Below are positions 1 to 10,803 of a DNA stretch of 64,000 nucleotides, one piece after another. The stretch is taken from contig JAMPIV010019093.1 of NCBI GenBank assembly GCA_024509875.1, forward strand, positions 423,501 to 487,500, given 5' to 3'. Origin of the DNA: Oreohelix idahoensis. Lineage: Eukaryota > Mollusca > Gastropoda > Stylommatophora > Oreohelicidae. The notes beneath the pieces are model-generated. The model was given only the letters and a program-made list of their open reading frames with translations, was not told the DNA's origin and did not search any database. The position numbers and the translations under genes were made by a program. How positions within the stretch are numbered: the first letter of the stretch is position 1; the number at the start of each line of letters is the position of its first letter.

Positions 1-28
1 GCGGACAAAATAAGACTGTGTAAGAATA

Positions 29-542
29 AACCTACAATCAGCAAGACCAGAATAAGCGTACAATCAGCAAGACCAGAATAAGCATACAATCAGCAAGACA
101 AGAATAAGCGTACAATCAGCAAGACCAGAATAAGCGTACAATCAGCAAGACCAGAATAAGCGTACAATCAGCAAGACGAGAATAAGCGTACAATCAGCAA
201 GACCAGAATAAGTGTACAATCAGCAAGACCAGAATAAGCGTACAATCAGCAAGACCAGAATAAGTGTACAATCAGCAAGACCAGAATAAGCGTACAATCA
301 GCAAGACCAGAATAAGCGTACAATCAGCAAGACCAGAATAAGTGCACAATCAGCAAGACCAGAATAAGCGTACAATCAGCAAGACCAGAATAAGCGTACA
401 ATCAGCAAGACCAGAATAAGTGTACAATCAGCAAGACCAGAATAAGCGTACAATCAGCAATACCAGAATAAGCGTACAATCAGCAAGACCAGAATAAGCG
501 TACAATCAGCAAGACCAGAATAAGCATACAATCAGCAAGACC
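29..542. repeat. 26-bp minisatellite, about 20 copies
   Basis: Uninterrupted head-to-tail repeat with the core TACAATCAGCAAGACCAGAA and a variable GCG/GTG/GCA trinucleotide before it. Copies differ by single substitutions only, so the array is fairly homogeneous. The left edge lies near the window start and the array may continue in degraded form upstream. Confidence 0.95.
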
Positions 543-839
543 AAAGAACACACAGAGGATAGAGCTAGAGACAGACATAAAGGGGATAAAGATCTCTGAA
601 AGAATTTTCAATGTTTTATTTCTTAAAAATCTCCTGAAGAAAAATGTCAAATACTTTATCTGAAACAGTTACATTAACCCCCCAAAAAATTATCAATACA
701 ATCTTCTTCTTGTTCACTCCCAAACAATACAGAAACCACAAAGTTATCACATGCTGAATATGTAATAATGGTTTGCTCAGTTAATGTCTTTAAAGATGGT
801 TGGGTAATACAGAGAATTAGCTACTGAATTGTTGAGAAA
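543..839. other. Non-coding stretch, nothing recognised
   Basis: AT-rich DNA between the minisatellite and a LINE relic. No ORF, splice-bounded exon or repeat structure is evident. Confidence 0.5.
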
Positions 840-1110
840 GTATTTTATGCAAGAAACCTTTTCATTGGAAGTAAGAATAAGAGTTCTTCATTGTTGTATA
901 AAGCCAATCCTGACATATGGAAGAGAGTCATGGGCAGTTAGCCACAAAGATGTAGTTGTATAGAAGAGTGTTAAGAATACCATAGACAGCTAAACAAAGT
1001 AATGAGGATGTTTTGAAAGAAGCCAGTACACAGGGAAAGCTTATTACTCTTGTTAGAGGGAAGCAATAAACTTTCATTGGGCATGTTATGTTAAGGGCAT
1101 GCACTACAGT
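840..1110 (+). pseudogene. Decayed LINE reverse-transcriptase C-terminal region
   Basis: Frame-shifted + strand translation gives pieces such as KPILTYGRESWAVSHKD and, further on, FIGHVMLR. These match the 'LTYG(C/S)E(S/T)W' and 'GHVLR' blocks that follow the RT domain in RTE/CR1-type LINEs. Stops and frameshifts are frequent, so it is inactive. Clade assignment is not secure. Confidence 0.6.
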
Positions 1111-1198
1111 GAAAACTAACTTTTGTTCTAATAATTTTGTCACACTTTTTATATACTCAAAGGACTTCTTGTGTAGACATTTCTAAACAACAGCGAAC

Positions 1199-1220
1199 GA
1201 GAAGAAGAAGAAGAAGAAGA
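1199..1220. repeat. (GAA)n microsatellite, probable retroposon tail
   Basis: Run of GAA units preceded by CAGCGAACGA. The same motif (CAGGGCGAACGAAGAAG) precedes the GAA tail of the retroposon ending at 57588, so this is likely the tail of a related copy whose body has decayed. Confidence 0.5.
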
Positions 1221-1359
1221 TATACTCAAAGGACACAGTGTAGTCCATGAGCCAAATTCTACAGTTTATTTTGTTAAAGAACATGTGGTTACCATGGTAA
1301 CCAAAAAAAAACATCCGCCATATTGGATTTTTATCCAATTTTCAAGAGACCATATCATA

Positions 1360-2378
1360 CGAGGGGGAGTCAAAAAAATAACTTTAATATGGCAATAAAA
1401 AGTCAAGATCACGTAGTAGACGGTTGTACTACAGATATGTTATGCCCTCCCGCTGGAGGTACCAGTGCGCGCAGGCCTGTCGTCCTGATGGGAAGTATGA
1501 CATCAGCAAACCATAGCCAAGATGTCCGCCCCCTTGGGAGCATGCGTGAGAGAAGAGCAGCGTGCAGTTATCCGTTTTTTTTGGTAGTGAGGGTGAGAAA
1601 CTAGCAGACATTCATCGGAGGATGAAGAGGCAGCATGGGGATGCTTGTGTGTCGCTTCAACAGGTTTATGAGTGGAACAGGAAGTTTAAAAGTGGGATGT
1701 CAACTGTGACTGATGCAGCTCACTCTGGCCTGCCTCACACTGCGACTACGCCTGACGCTATCGCTGCAGTGGAACGAGTGGTACGGGAAAACCCGGCAGG
1801 TAACAATCGACGAGGTGGCTGGAAAATTGAAGATCAGTCATGGCTCAGCGCACCACATCATTCACGATGTATTGCAGTACCACAAAGTCTCCGCTAGGTG
1901 GGTACCAAAGCAACTCACCCCCGAACTGAAAGAACGTCGTGTGGGTGTTTGTGAAACACTGTTACGACATTATAAAGCTGAAGGAGATGGCTTTCTACAC
2001 CGTATAGTCATTAGTAATTAGTGATGAATGCTGGGTCCACTACTTCCAGCCAGAGACTAAGAAGTTCCGTACAACACGGTTGGCTGGCATTCACCGGACC
2101 TCGCAGCATGTGATTATCATGTGTTTGGACCCCTCAAGGAGGCACTCGGTGGCAAGAAGTTCAGTACGGACGATGAGGTGAAAGAGGCGCTGCATACGCG
2201 GCTACGCAGTCAGTCAGAAAAGTTTTTTTCTCGCAGAATCCAGGCATTAGTGAAGCTCTGGCACACCTGCATTGAACGTGGTGGGGACTATGTTGAAAAG
2301 TGATTAAGTGCTTTCATTCCTATTTATGCATATTCTGTTAATAAAAAAATATTAAGGTTACTTTTTGACTCTTCCTCG
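1360..2378 (+). mobile_element. Internally deleted mariner-like transposon
   Basis: Both ends carry inverted repeats of about 30 bp: the left end begins CGAGGGGGAGTCAAAAA, and the reverse complement of the right end begins CGAGGAAGAGTCAAAAA. TA dinucleotides flank the element at 1358-1359 and 2379-2380, the target duplication expected for Tc1/mariner. At 1,019 bp it is shorter than a usual ~1.3-kb mariner because part of the transposase gene is missing. It is non-autonomous unless mobilised in trans. Confidence 0.92.
1562..2303 (+). pseudogene. Mariner transposase, deleted and frame-shifted
   Basis: Lies inside the TIR-bounded element at 1360-2378. The N-terminal helix-turn-helix region is recognisable (VSLQQVYEWNRKFKSGM; later HHIIHDVLQYHKVSARWVPKQL), as is the first catalytic block (DECWVHYFQPETK near 2023-2064). 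The sequence then jumps to HSPDLAACDYHVFGPLKEAL and the C-terminal segment LGGKKFSTDDEVKEAL. The block carrying the second catalytic aspartate of the DD34D triad is absent, and at least two frame changes occur (near 1800 and 2070). No active transposase can be made. It resembles the mariner type that was captured in SETMAR-like genes, but no SET domain is present here. Confidence 0.88.
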
Positions 2379-2380
2379 TA

Positions 2381-2765
2381 TGTTTCTTATCGTCCAAAGT
2401 TTATAAAATTGCACACATATGTTGTGACTGACAATTACAAATTTTTTACACAAGCTTATTTTGATAAGTTTCAAATTCTATTTTTAATGATTTTAAAAAA
2501 AAAAAAGGCACAATATTTGTTTGAAAAAAAATATTTAAAAAAATAAAAATTACCAATATATCACAATTCTCTCATGTAAAAATAAAGATATATATATATA
2601 TATATATATATGTGTAGTACATGCATGCCAAATTTGATAATGGTCTGTTAAGTTGTTAGGTTTGTAATTTGTTGTTAATAAAAAGTTAATTTTAAGAAAA
2701 ATGCATTTTACTCACCGAGTGCCTTGTCTTGCCCAATATACTCCATTCTGGAGGGCTGAATGTGT
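2381..2765. other. AT-rich spacer with (TA)n tract
   Basis: Contains a TA dinucleotide run at about 2589-2611 and poly-A tracts. It lies between the mariner right end and the 3' end of the Mutator-like transposase relic. No coding potential seen. Confidence 0.5.
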
Positions 2766-4685
2766 CTAAAATTGTCCAGCACTATATGCTGCGCCTCCTT
2801 CAGCTTCCTGCAGCTCCTCCCCTTGCCTTTGTCTTGCCTCATGCCAAATTTTTCTTCTTTTTACAAGTTTGTCAGCCTCATATTTCTGGCTGTTGGCCAG
2901 ACGTTTCCTTAATCGCACCTGTCCAAGGCATTTCGAGTTTGTTCCAGATGCTTGGCCATACAGCTTTTTTATTTCTGCTCTGGCTGATGGACCAAAGTTG
3001 AACTCTCCAATGGCCACAAGGACACTGAATTTGACCTATTTTAAATACACAAATTTCCGCTTGCTGCAACGACTCCATATAACATTGTGGAGGCTTTCAT
3101 TTGTATTTTGAGTTGCACCTAGCTCACACCTCTTGAGCAGATACTGATCAATAAGATGCTCATAATTAGGGGCTAAGTGCTTATGGAGCAGGTTGTAGTC
3201 TAGCGGAGTGTGAACTTGGGTCTCATGGGGTCCAGCAGCTTTTCTTTGGCCATGGAAGCCTGATAGAAACACCAGGAGTTTTTACCTGGCGGACAAAAAT
3301 TATGTTGGGGTTTGTTGTTTGTCAAATACCCATGGTTGAGAGAATCCATGATGGCTTGTTTCATCTCTGGGGCTGTACTATGCTTGCGGATGGCCCTTTT
3401 GTAGTAAATACCCAGTTTTCGAATGGCATTTTGGGTCAGACGACCATGGCATTTTCCCCCAAGGGTGACTTTGTTTTCTGCAGTCAGAAATGAGTGTCCT
3501 CAGTGCAGCGCCTAATCGCTGTGCGACATGGTTGACACACTCCTCTTTGGTTATGTCAACTTCTGGACCATACGGTTTGATGTCGCAGAGTCTGTTGTAC
3601 GCCTTGGAATTGCCATCTGATAGCAAAACAGTGTATCGTAGCTTGTGATTTGTCACTGAACGAAGCCAGAGAACCTCACAGGCTTTTACCTCCATCATTC
3701 CGGCTGACCCTTCGTAATTATGGCAGCAGTCCTTCAGATGTTCTGCTTTCCATTGTTCAAAATTGTCAGGTTGGTTTTTCAGTTGCCACTGTCCAGTATT
3801 CTCACAGGTGTGACAGAAGGAAGACATAACATGCGTATCGATGACCATGCCAGTCAAGATGTATATAACACTGCCAACTCCTATCAGTGACTTATGACCT
3901 CTAGTTAGCCAAGTTGCATCAAAGCTGACAGTGATGTCAATGACTTCTTTTTTATTAATGGTACGATGCTGACTCTTAGCCTGGTCAGCTCGGACGATGC
4001 TGATGGCATGTTGAAATACTGTAGAGTTGTGCATGGTATTCAAATGATCAAAAATTTGATCTGCATATTTATGAAATGTTTTCTGGTGCAGGCCAGGGAG
4101 GTCTAGGTTTTCACAGAAGAGATTGAACGTAGATGGGCCCATTCCAGACATGAGGGCACTAAGAACAGCAGATTTGTTTATTGCATGTCCCCGAGGGCCA
4201 CAGCCTTCTGGTTTCCTCTCAGATGTGTATGTTCCAGAAATTGCTTTTTCACATGTGTGACACACAACTTCCAGGAAGAGAGAGAAACCCTTTGACTTGG
4301 TGTTGTCAGTTCTTGTGTGCAATGTGCTCTGCTTGCATACGTTGTTGAGCAGATTGTTGATGAAAGAAATGTCTGCAATAGTTCTGTACATAGGTTTAGG
4401 TTGGGCACAGATAGTGTTATGAGGAGCACCATTCTTGCTCGCGCTCAAGTTCATTTTTATATCAGATCGACTTGGGACAGTGGTGAAAGGCACTATTGGA
4501 TCAGCGATTTGAACTATAGGCCTATCGGATACTGGTATGCAGACATTCATTGATGATGAGCCTACATCAGTTTGGTTATCGCTCACCGCTGATTTGGTCG
4601 TACCATTGCTGAAAATTACATACTGCTGACGTGCTCTAGCAGCAGAAAGTTGTGCTAGCCTTGCTTTAGTACCTTTTCTTCCCAT
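2766..4685 (-). pseudogene. Mutator-like transposase (MULE-type), three frameshifts
   Basis: Reads on the minus strand from MGRKGTKARLAQL at 4685. The first frame (to 3378) carries the DDE-type core: VSFDATWLTRGHKSLIGVG, then VIDTHVMSSFCHTCE and YTVLLSDGNSKAYN. This is the arrangement of the 'Mutator-like transposase' domain common in invertebrates. Homology continues in other frames: VTLGGKCHGRLTQNAIRKLG (shift near 3475), LKRCELGATQNTNESLHNVIW (shift near 3215), and VAIGEFNFGPSARAEIKKLY to the C-terminus at 2766 (shift near 3040). The whole reads as about 640 residues with three frame disruptions, so it is a pseudogene. Terminal inverted repeats were not identified. An alternative upstream Met adds six residues; MGRKG is preferred as the family-like start. 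Confidence 0.85.
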
Positions 4686-4749
4686 TTTGAAGTAATAGAA
4701 CACAATTTAATGAGATTTAGACTGTTATCAAGAGAGAACTGTCGATGAA

Positions 4750-5291
4750 AAACACCACTATGCACAGAACAAAGACTTATTCAGCTACTGCAGCATTAAG
4801 GTGGCTGTTTGAAACTTCATTAACAAGGGCAGTTATTGTATCAAACTCACAATCCATGTTTTGGCAGGTTCAAAGTAGATGGCTACGGCATGAATGGAAA
4901 ACCTCAGTAGTAGCCTTGAATCTTCAGGAACTGATGCAGATCTACTGTCCTGATCATGCAGGGGTACGCGGCAATTAGAGAACTGACAGACTAGCTTCAA
5001 GAGCACAAATAGAAGGTGCATTGGATATGGATAAGGGAGATATACCGAGGGCAATTGATGAGCACCTATTAGAGAATGACACTGCAATCAAGGCTAAGAT
5101 TTCTGGAATTTGGCATAAAACGTAAGACCAGTAGAGGTGGGCGTATGAGAGGATGCATCCAGCATGTATATAACCAGTGTGCAATAGGAACAATTAGCAT
5201 TCATACCCTTCGACATTTGATGAGGGAGACTGAGCACCTATGGGTTTGCCAGGAGTGCAGTGACTTCGATTCTGATCAACAATAACAATAA
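4750..5291 (+). mobile_element. LINE K 3' fragment with RNase H domain (I/Nimb-like)
   Basis: Encodes an RNase H segment: TAALRWLFETSLTRAVIVSN, then LMQIYCPDHAGVRGN followed by a stop and TDRLASRAQ in frame. The catalytic 'VSDSQS' aspartate is replaced by Asn (VSNSQS), and the internal stop kills the ORF. It ends with a CAACAATAACAATAAC tail just before the nucleobindin exon. Two other fragments of the same family lie at 7024-7075 and 51689-51947. Confidence 0.82.
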
Positions 5292-5368
5292 CTGTTACAT
5301 TATTATAATACTCTTAATTTATAAAAATGTTCACGTTGATTTTATTCTTCTTTGATTTCCATAAACAG

Positions 5369-5569
5369 CTAGACAAAGTGTATGATGCCCGAAACTCTCC
5401 AGATGAAGATGATCCCATTGAAAGACAGGAGGAAATGAACCGCATGAGAGAGCATGTCTTCAAAGAGATGGACAAAGATAAAAACTGGAGAATCTCCTAC
5501 CAGGAGTTTATAGAGTATACAGGAACTGAAGGAAACCAGCCTGAGTTTGAGAAAGATGAAGGCTGGAAA
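5369..5569 (+). CDS. Nucleobindin, EF-hand 2 exon (internal exon)
   Basis: A 67-codon exon bounded by an ATAAACAG acceptor and a GTAAGT donor, phase 0 at both ends. It starts LDKVYDARNSPDEDD, runs through the helix MNRMREHVFKEM and the 12-residue EF-hand loop DKDKNWRISYQE (exon residues 35-46), and ends in an acidic segment finishing EGWK. This order matches the C-terminal EF-hand of NUCB1/NUCB2, a secretory-pathway and Golgi calcium-binding protein that also binds G-alpha subunits (family knowledge). Loop position 6 is Trp instead of Gly; the second EF-hand of nucleobindins is known to be irregular there. Upstream exons (signal peptide, DNA-binding-like region, EF-hand 1) were not found and presumably lie before the window. 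The next exon continues the reading frame 5.8 kb downstream. Confidence 0.88.
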
Positions 5570-5888
5570 GTAAGTCACAGTTATTCCACTTTTCCATCTT
5601 TGAAGCAGTGACATGTTTGCCTTTTTTTTATTGCATGTGTGATAACAGTATCACAGCCTTCTGCTGTTGATAAGCTGAATCAAATCAAACAGGTTCTGGG
5701 GAGAGGATAGACATGCAAGTACACTGGGCCTTAAGGTTAAGGGGTTTAAGTAGAGTTTAAAACTCCGTACAAAAAAAAAACAAAAAAGAACCAAAACATG
5801 CAAAACCACTAACCTAAGCTCAGAAGAATCCTCACAAGAAAGACGATGATGCACATAGATGTCATACTTTCAGGTAAACAACTTCTAA

Positions 5889-6170
5889 TGTTTTTCTTCT
5901 TCCTTGTTCGGCCTTGGACCTACATTAATGTCTCTAATAAAGGCAGTAGTCAGCTCAAGGTTCCTGACATCTCCAAACAGTTTGTCTTGGAGAGGTCATT
6001 GCCATATGCTACTCTGTTCCTTCTGATGTTCAGCTGTCATGGGGCTGGTGCCACAGGTGCAGAGATCCTGCACTTATAGTATAGATGGTACCTCCGCCTG
6101 TTGTGTCCAGTGCATAGCTGGAAAATGACGACCTGGTCTTGCCTAGATAGTTGATGATAGGCATCAGTTT
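5889..6170 (-). mobile_element. LINE L 3' end (RNase H-type LINE C-terminus)
   Basis: Minus-strand translation gives DAYHQLSRQDQVVIFQLCTG, then a cysteine-poor copy of the 'CTCG...TAEHLLQ' block, then LELTTAFIRDINVGPRPNKE, ending in a GAAGAAGAA tail near 5889. The same architecture is seen at the end of LINE F (19.2-19.5 kb) and at 50185-50460. Frames shift, so this is a dead 5'-truncated copy. Confidence 0.7.
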
Positions 6171-6299
6171 TTATATGAGCAATTTTTATTATTTGAATCA
6201 AGACATTAGTCTTGAAGTGTTTAAGGTTACTGCAGTGCAACATAAATGATAATAAATAGTTGTTCTTCAAGTTCTTCATTCACATTATAGTGGCTGCGT

Positions 6300-7020
6300 C
6301 AATGTATGATTTATTGAAACTGTTGGGTCTGCGAGGACAGTCGAGAACAAGGGCACTGAAGAAGTTTAGTGTAACTGTGGAAAGGGCATCATGCTGGCTG
6401 TGGAACAACCGCAATGGGCTATGGAACTCGTTACAGTAAAATCTAGCCCCGCCTGCAGTATATGAAACACCCTGAAATTTTTTTAAACCCGCAATACATA
6501 GAGTTTTTCATTGTAGTGGTGAAAGGACGGCGGCGTTACAAGAAACAGGTGGTGCATTATATGGGGTGTCAGGCGAAGTTAGATTTCAGAGGCCGGCTCG
6601 CAAAGAATTCTTGCCTCGTCAGCTTCACGCAGGCATGTCAGTGGTGTGCTGCTGAACGACCAAAATAATTTGTCTTCACTTTGTTACTTTCACAATTGCC
6701 TCCTGCTGGCGGAATTGTGAACTTTAAAGCTGCATCCCAGGTGGAATGGATTCATTTTCTACACAAAACAGGAGGCTGAGACACTTGGTAGTCATGACCC
6801 AGATAGGCCCTCCCCCCTTAGAGTGTAAAGGAGAATAATGGGCCGAAACACTTGTTCGACGGGGGGACTACTTCTGATGATCAGATTGCCTCCTATTGTA
6901 TCGCTCTTTATAGAGTTTTCTATCATAGTCATGGAAGAGTGATATAGTGAAATTGAATATCTAAATTTGAGCTGGCAATCTCATCATTTAAAACAAATTA
7001 CCAAATTAATGTGTCTATAT
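6300..7020. other. Intronic DNA without genes, contains a Penelope-like 3' fragment
   Basis: No host exon seen. The part 6838-6920 is a repeat described separately. The open stretch near 6462-6665 has no recognisable protein similarity. Confidence 0.45.
6838..6920 (+). repeat. Dispersed repeat, possible Penelope-like 3' end
   Basis: Contains GGGCCGAAACACTTG followed by GACGGGGGGACT and TGATGATCAGATTGC. The same ~85 bp recurs at 54205-54290. A 'GCCGAAAC' block is typical of Penelope-like 3' regions (see the GAAACGT block near 18810), but the upstream coding part is not recognisable here. Confidence 0.5.
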
Positions 7021-7023
7021 AAG

Positions 7024-7075
7024 TAAATTTGCTGAGGGAGTGCGGTGATGTCGATTCTGAACAACAATAACAATA
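7024..7075 (+). mobile_element. LINE K 3'-terminal scrap
   Basis: Matches the last ~50 bp of the element at 4750-5291 (gtgatgtcgattctgaacaa) and ends in the same AACAATAACAAT tail. Extremely 5'-truncated. Confidence 0.65.
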
Positions 7076-7105
7076 TAAGTAAATATGAAGTAAGTCATTA
7101 TCAAC

Positions 7106-7926
7106 TAGGGCTGCACCAAATATTCGATTTGTATTCGATTCGGTGCCAAATAGTGCATTAAATTAACTATTTGTATTCGGCTGAATAGTACGCTGCCATC
7201 AAATACAATAGTAAATTTAGGTCAACCCGCAGCGTGATAATTTTAGACCCAGAAAGTAGGCTGACTTTAAGTTTCAATTGGTCCTGCTACTAACTCAACA
7301 CACCGCGCCTTGCGATGCGTACTTTTGCTTGTAGCGGGTTGCATCAGCTGACTAGGCAGAGGGAACAAAGTCATGGGCAATAGACAGTGCAGAGGCAACG
7401 AAAGTACATCAAGCCATCGGCAAAATGATTGCACTAGACATTCAGCCATATTCTATCGTGCAAGATGTCGGTTTCATGTTTCTGGTTGGTTGGAGCTGAG
7501 ATTCACAATGCCAAGCAGGAAATTTTTTACTGACATAATTATTCTTAACATGTACAGCTCTATTAGGGCTAATATCCAGCACAACAATATCTCGCTACGC
7601 CTCCAACAAGCGTCCCAAGTGAACGTCTGTTCAGCACTGCCAGCAACACGCTATCAGATGTTGTCTTTTGGCAGAGAATGTTGAGAGACTCTTTTTGTTT
7701 TAAAGCCAATGCATGTTTCATGCAGCAATTTAAAAAATTATTAATGGCTATTTGCCGTATTTTTTGTAACGATGTATAATTAAGAAAAATGTCAGTAGAG
7801 CTATTGAACACAACTTTTTATGCCCAACATTATTCACTCACTATTCGTATTCATATTGGTCGAATAGTTAAAGGCCTCTATTCGCATTCAGCCAAATAGT
7901 AAAAACCACTATTCGGTGCAGCCCTA
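7106..7926 (+). mobile_element. hAT transposon relic, internally deleted
   Basis: Terminal inverted repeats: the left end is TAGGGCTGCACCAAATATTC, and the reverse complement of the right end begins TAGGGCTGCACCGAATAGTG. It is flanked by an 8-bp duplication with one mismatch, TTATCAAC at 7098-7105 and TTATCAGC at 7927-7934, the length expected for hAT. At 821 bp it is far shorter than an autonomous hAT and retains only a C-terminal transposase scrap. Confidence 0.88.
7591..7780 (+). pseudogene. hAT transposase C-terminal dimerisation domain
   Basis: An open stretch inside the hAT element reads LATPPTSVPSERLFSTASNT, then LSDVVFWQRMLRDSFCFKAN, and stops at about 7780. The 'PSER.FS.A.N' block followed by a 'L.F...N' block is the hallmark of the hAT C-terminal dimerisation region. 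The BED finger and catalytic core are absent, so it cannot encode an active enzyme. Confidence 0.8.
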
Positions 7927-7935
7927 TTATCAGCA

Positions 7936-8065
7936 TATGGAAAAGGGAACTGGAGACAGAAATGAAAGGGATGAAGAAGACATGGAAAGACCTTGAGCTG
8001 ACGGCACGAGACAGGCAGACGTTATGTTTGTTAGAGGCCTATACTCCTTTGGGAGCTGAAAGGTG
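7936..8065 (+). mobile_element. LINE D 3'-terminal fragment
   Basis: Aligns with the end of LINE D at 59900-60030: GGAACTGGAGACAGA..., a block for 'MKKTWKDLELTARDRQT', then 'GGCCTATACTCCTTTGGGAG'. Diverged and truncated. It begins immediately right of the hAT insertion. Confidence 0.7.
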
Positions 8066-8164
8066 AAGGAAGAAGTCATTATTAAGGCTGTTAAGATGGC
8101 AGTTCTTTCATAGATTTAGGGTTGCTACCAGTACTGTACATCACAGAGAGTCTGAACTTGTCTT

Positions 8165-8262
8165 TGGCTGATGCAGGTCGACTTGCCCAGAATCGTGATG
8201 CGTTCAGAGCAGCTGTAATGGAGACAACGTTCTTGAAAGAATACGTCACATGATGATGACCA
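8165..8262 (+). mobile_element. LINE J 3'-terminal fragment
   Basis: Translates as AGRLAQNRDAFRAAVMETTF then LKEYVT and a stop, followed by a short GAT-repeat tail. The same segment occurs in reverse orientation at 11717-11805, where insertion boundaries are clear. The 'aqDR..WR..V' style C-terminus is typical of LINE ORF2 ends. Confidence 0.72.
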
Positions 8263-8387
8263 GTACTGTGAATACTGTGCTAACTTTTGGTCACTTCAGT
8301 GTTATATTTACAGTTTATATTATAATTGTTCATGGACTGTTCTAGTTCCTTATTTCAGTTCTTCTTTTATTTGTCTGCATCTCTCTC

Positions 8388-9516
8388 TAATAATAAATTC
8401 TTTAAGCACCAAACACGGCGCATAAGGCAGAAACCAGTGCTCTCCAGGTTGTTCGTTGTGACGCCACTCCTCTTAGCTCTTGCACATTATTTAGGCCCAA
8501 CGTTCTTCCTTCTCTTATTATTGTTCTTCTGAGTGTTTCTTTTGGTCTTCCTTTTTTCCTCTTACCCTCAGGAACCCAAGTGAGCGCCTGTAGTGGTATT
8601 CTGTTGTTTTGCATTCGTAGGACATGACCGATATATGACCATCGTCTTTTCCTTATATAGTCGGAGACATATTTCTGCCTAGAGTCTTCTCTTATTTGTC
8701 GATTAGTCTTGAATTCTTTCCAACTGATGTTCATGAGTTTTCTAAGACATTTGTTCTCGAATGTATTCAGCTTGTTCTCCAATGATTTTGTTATTTTCCA
8801 ACTCTCACAGCCATATGTTAACACTGAGATAACATTTGAATTAAACAGACGAAGCTTGGTATGTATATTCAATGATCGTAATTTCCAAATGTTAGATAAT
8901 CTATTGAAGGCGCTAGCTGCCAAAGCAATTCTAGTATGGATTTCTCTTGTTGTGTCACCATCCTGAGTCATTTTACTGCCTAAATAATTGAAACTTTCAA
9001 CTTTCTGTAGTTTTTTCCCCGTTCAAGATGATATCAAAGGTCTCGTTAGAAAAGTTCATAGCTTTAGTTTTAGAGGCATTTATTTGGAGACCTATTTTAA
9101 CCGAGAGATGACACAAATTATTTATTGCTTCTTGGGATTGTCTTGGTGTTGAACTTAAGAATGCTACATCATCTGCGAAATCCAGGTCCCCCAGGAATTT
9201 TCCATTTGTCCATTTTATACCCAATTGTTCATTGTGGGTATAGTTTCTCATAACCCAATCAATAGCTATTCCAAAAAGTAGTGGTGACATAATACAGCCT
9301 TGTTTCACCCCTGTTTCTACCGTAAACCATTCTGTATTCCCTTTATTTGTTCTAACACAACATCTTGCATTGTCATATAGCGCTTTGATTATATTCACAT
9401 ATTTTGTTGGAAAACCATAGATTGTAAGTATCTTCCACAATGATGGGCGGTGTAGACTATCAAAGGCTTTTTGAAAATCGACGAAGGTGATAATAAGTGG
9501 CGATTGCATCTGCATT
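8388..9516 (-). mobile_element. LINE A copy 1, RT domain, 5'-truncated
   Basis: Minus strand encodes most of a reverse transcriptase: ITFVDFQKAFDSLHRPSLWK, TGVKQGCIMSPLLFGIAIDW and the catalytic-site block DLDFADDVAFLSS. One frame change near 9020 (G/A run before LQKVESFNYLGSKM) leads into the C-terminal region VLTYGCESWKITKSLENKLN and YIGHVLRMQNNRIPLQ. It ends with a TTATTA tail at 8388-8400. There is no RNase H, so it is RTE/CR1-like rather than I-like. The endonuclease half is missing through 5' truncation near 9516. A second copy lies at 13743-16716. Confidence 0.9.
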
Positions 9517-9573
9517 TATACGTTCTGGCACACACACAAAAACTTGTGGAATTGATGTGCTGGCTCTCATTTT

Positions 9574-9821
9574 CAGCTAGGGTTTTAGTTACTGCCGGAT
9601 AACATTGCTCAACACACAAAAAAGTACTTACATTTATGAGTATAATATTTCTATTTTCAGCCAGGATTTTGGTTACTGCCAGATAACATTGCTCAACTAT
9701 AAAAAATACTTACATTTATGAGTATAATATTTCTATTTTCAGCCAGGATTTTAGTTACTGCCAGATAACATTGCTCAGCTATAAAAAATACTTACATTTA
9801 TGAGTATAATATTTCTGTTTT
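9574..9821. repeat. Three tandem copies of an 82-84-bp unit
   Basis: Each unit starts CAGC(C/T)AGG(A/G)TTTT and contains TACTGCC(A/G)GATAACATTGC and a TTACATTTATGAGTATAAT block. Spacings between unit starts are 84, 82 and 82 bp. Confidence 0.9.
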
Positions 9822-10046
9822 CAGCCATAGCTGGGGTCAGTGAACATCAAAATGGCATGAGGGTTTTCTATTCATAGTCAGCTGTTTGCTGACATGACTG
9901 AATTCCTGTCAGTTAGGAAGTCACTAGACTTTCTAATGCACAGTTAGTTGAAGAACCTCATAATAGCTGTAAAGTTTGAACAACTTTTAAACTATGTAAA
10001 GCAGCATTATGGTGCTAGTCCCTGTCTATGGCTCTGATACATCCTA

Positions 10047-10444
10047 ACCTACTTACTTAGTTGTTCCTTTTCTACCTTGGGGTGTAGAGTTTAGCCAGAG
10101 AGAGCGCCATGCCGTGCTGTCTGTATTTAGCCTGGTTGCCTGGTTCCAGTGCGATCCTCGCTCCTTCAGAGATTATCTGATGTTGTCCTCCGAGCAAATT
10201 CTGGGTCTTCATGGAGGTCTGGATCCTTGGATGTTGGTTTCCCAGGTTTTTCTTGGTAGCCTGTCTTCTCTCATTCTGCAGACATGGCCAAACCATTGTT
10301 ACTGGGACTGTTCCACATGGGTCTGCAGGGGTTGGGAATTGAGCCCATGACGTATTGTCTGGCTGCTTGTCTCTTCTTGTTACTTCAACCACCTTCCTCA
10401 GATATCCCATTTCTGAGGTTTGAAGCTGGCTTCAAAGAGCTGGA
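10047..10444 (-). mobile_element. LINE B copy 1, 3' end
   Basis: Minus-strand remnants MGYLRKVVEVTRRDKQ and WPCLQNE match the C-terminal part of LINE B seen best at 18322-18767. The left edge carries a CTTACTTAG motif, the reversed (TAAG)n tail. Frameshifts are present; 5'-truncated. Confidence 0.78.
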
Positions 10445-10803
10445 CCTAGTATAGTGAAGTCTCTAACACTTCACTCCTCTATGGTAGTATCTGTTATGGG
10501 ACTACCTTTACCCTTACCCTTTTTAACCTGTTCTGACAAGATAAAATGGAGCTGAACAAGCTATCCTGATTCCTCTTGAAAATATATATACTTGCTGTGG
10601 TAGTTTCTTTACAGTTTATTGTACATGGTGAGGTTGCCATAACTTAACACTAGTCACTTTTTGCAGTATGCCTAAGGGGTAGTGGTTATGTTCTTTCTTT
10701 ATGCCCTCAGAGACTTCCGGAAGATACATAGGGTGTGGCAATCATAGCCTTCTATTTTTTTTTATCTCTAAGGTTGGTATACTTTTGTGTTTGTCATGAT
10801 CTC
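10445..10803. other. Spacer between two LINE B copies
   Basis: AT-rich, no ORF of note and no repeat match recognised. Confidence 0.4.

Noticed and set aside
29..542. CRISPR-like array
   Set aside because: The 26-bp units are contiguous with no unique spacers, and the genome is eukaryotic.
1562..2303. SETMAR-like host gene
   Set aside because: TIRs and TA duplications bound it and no SET domain exists; it is a plain mariner relic.
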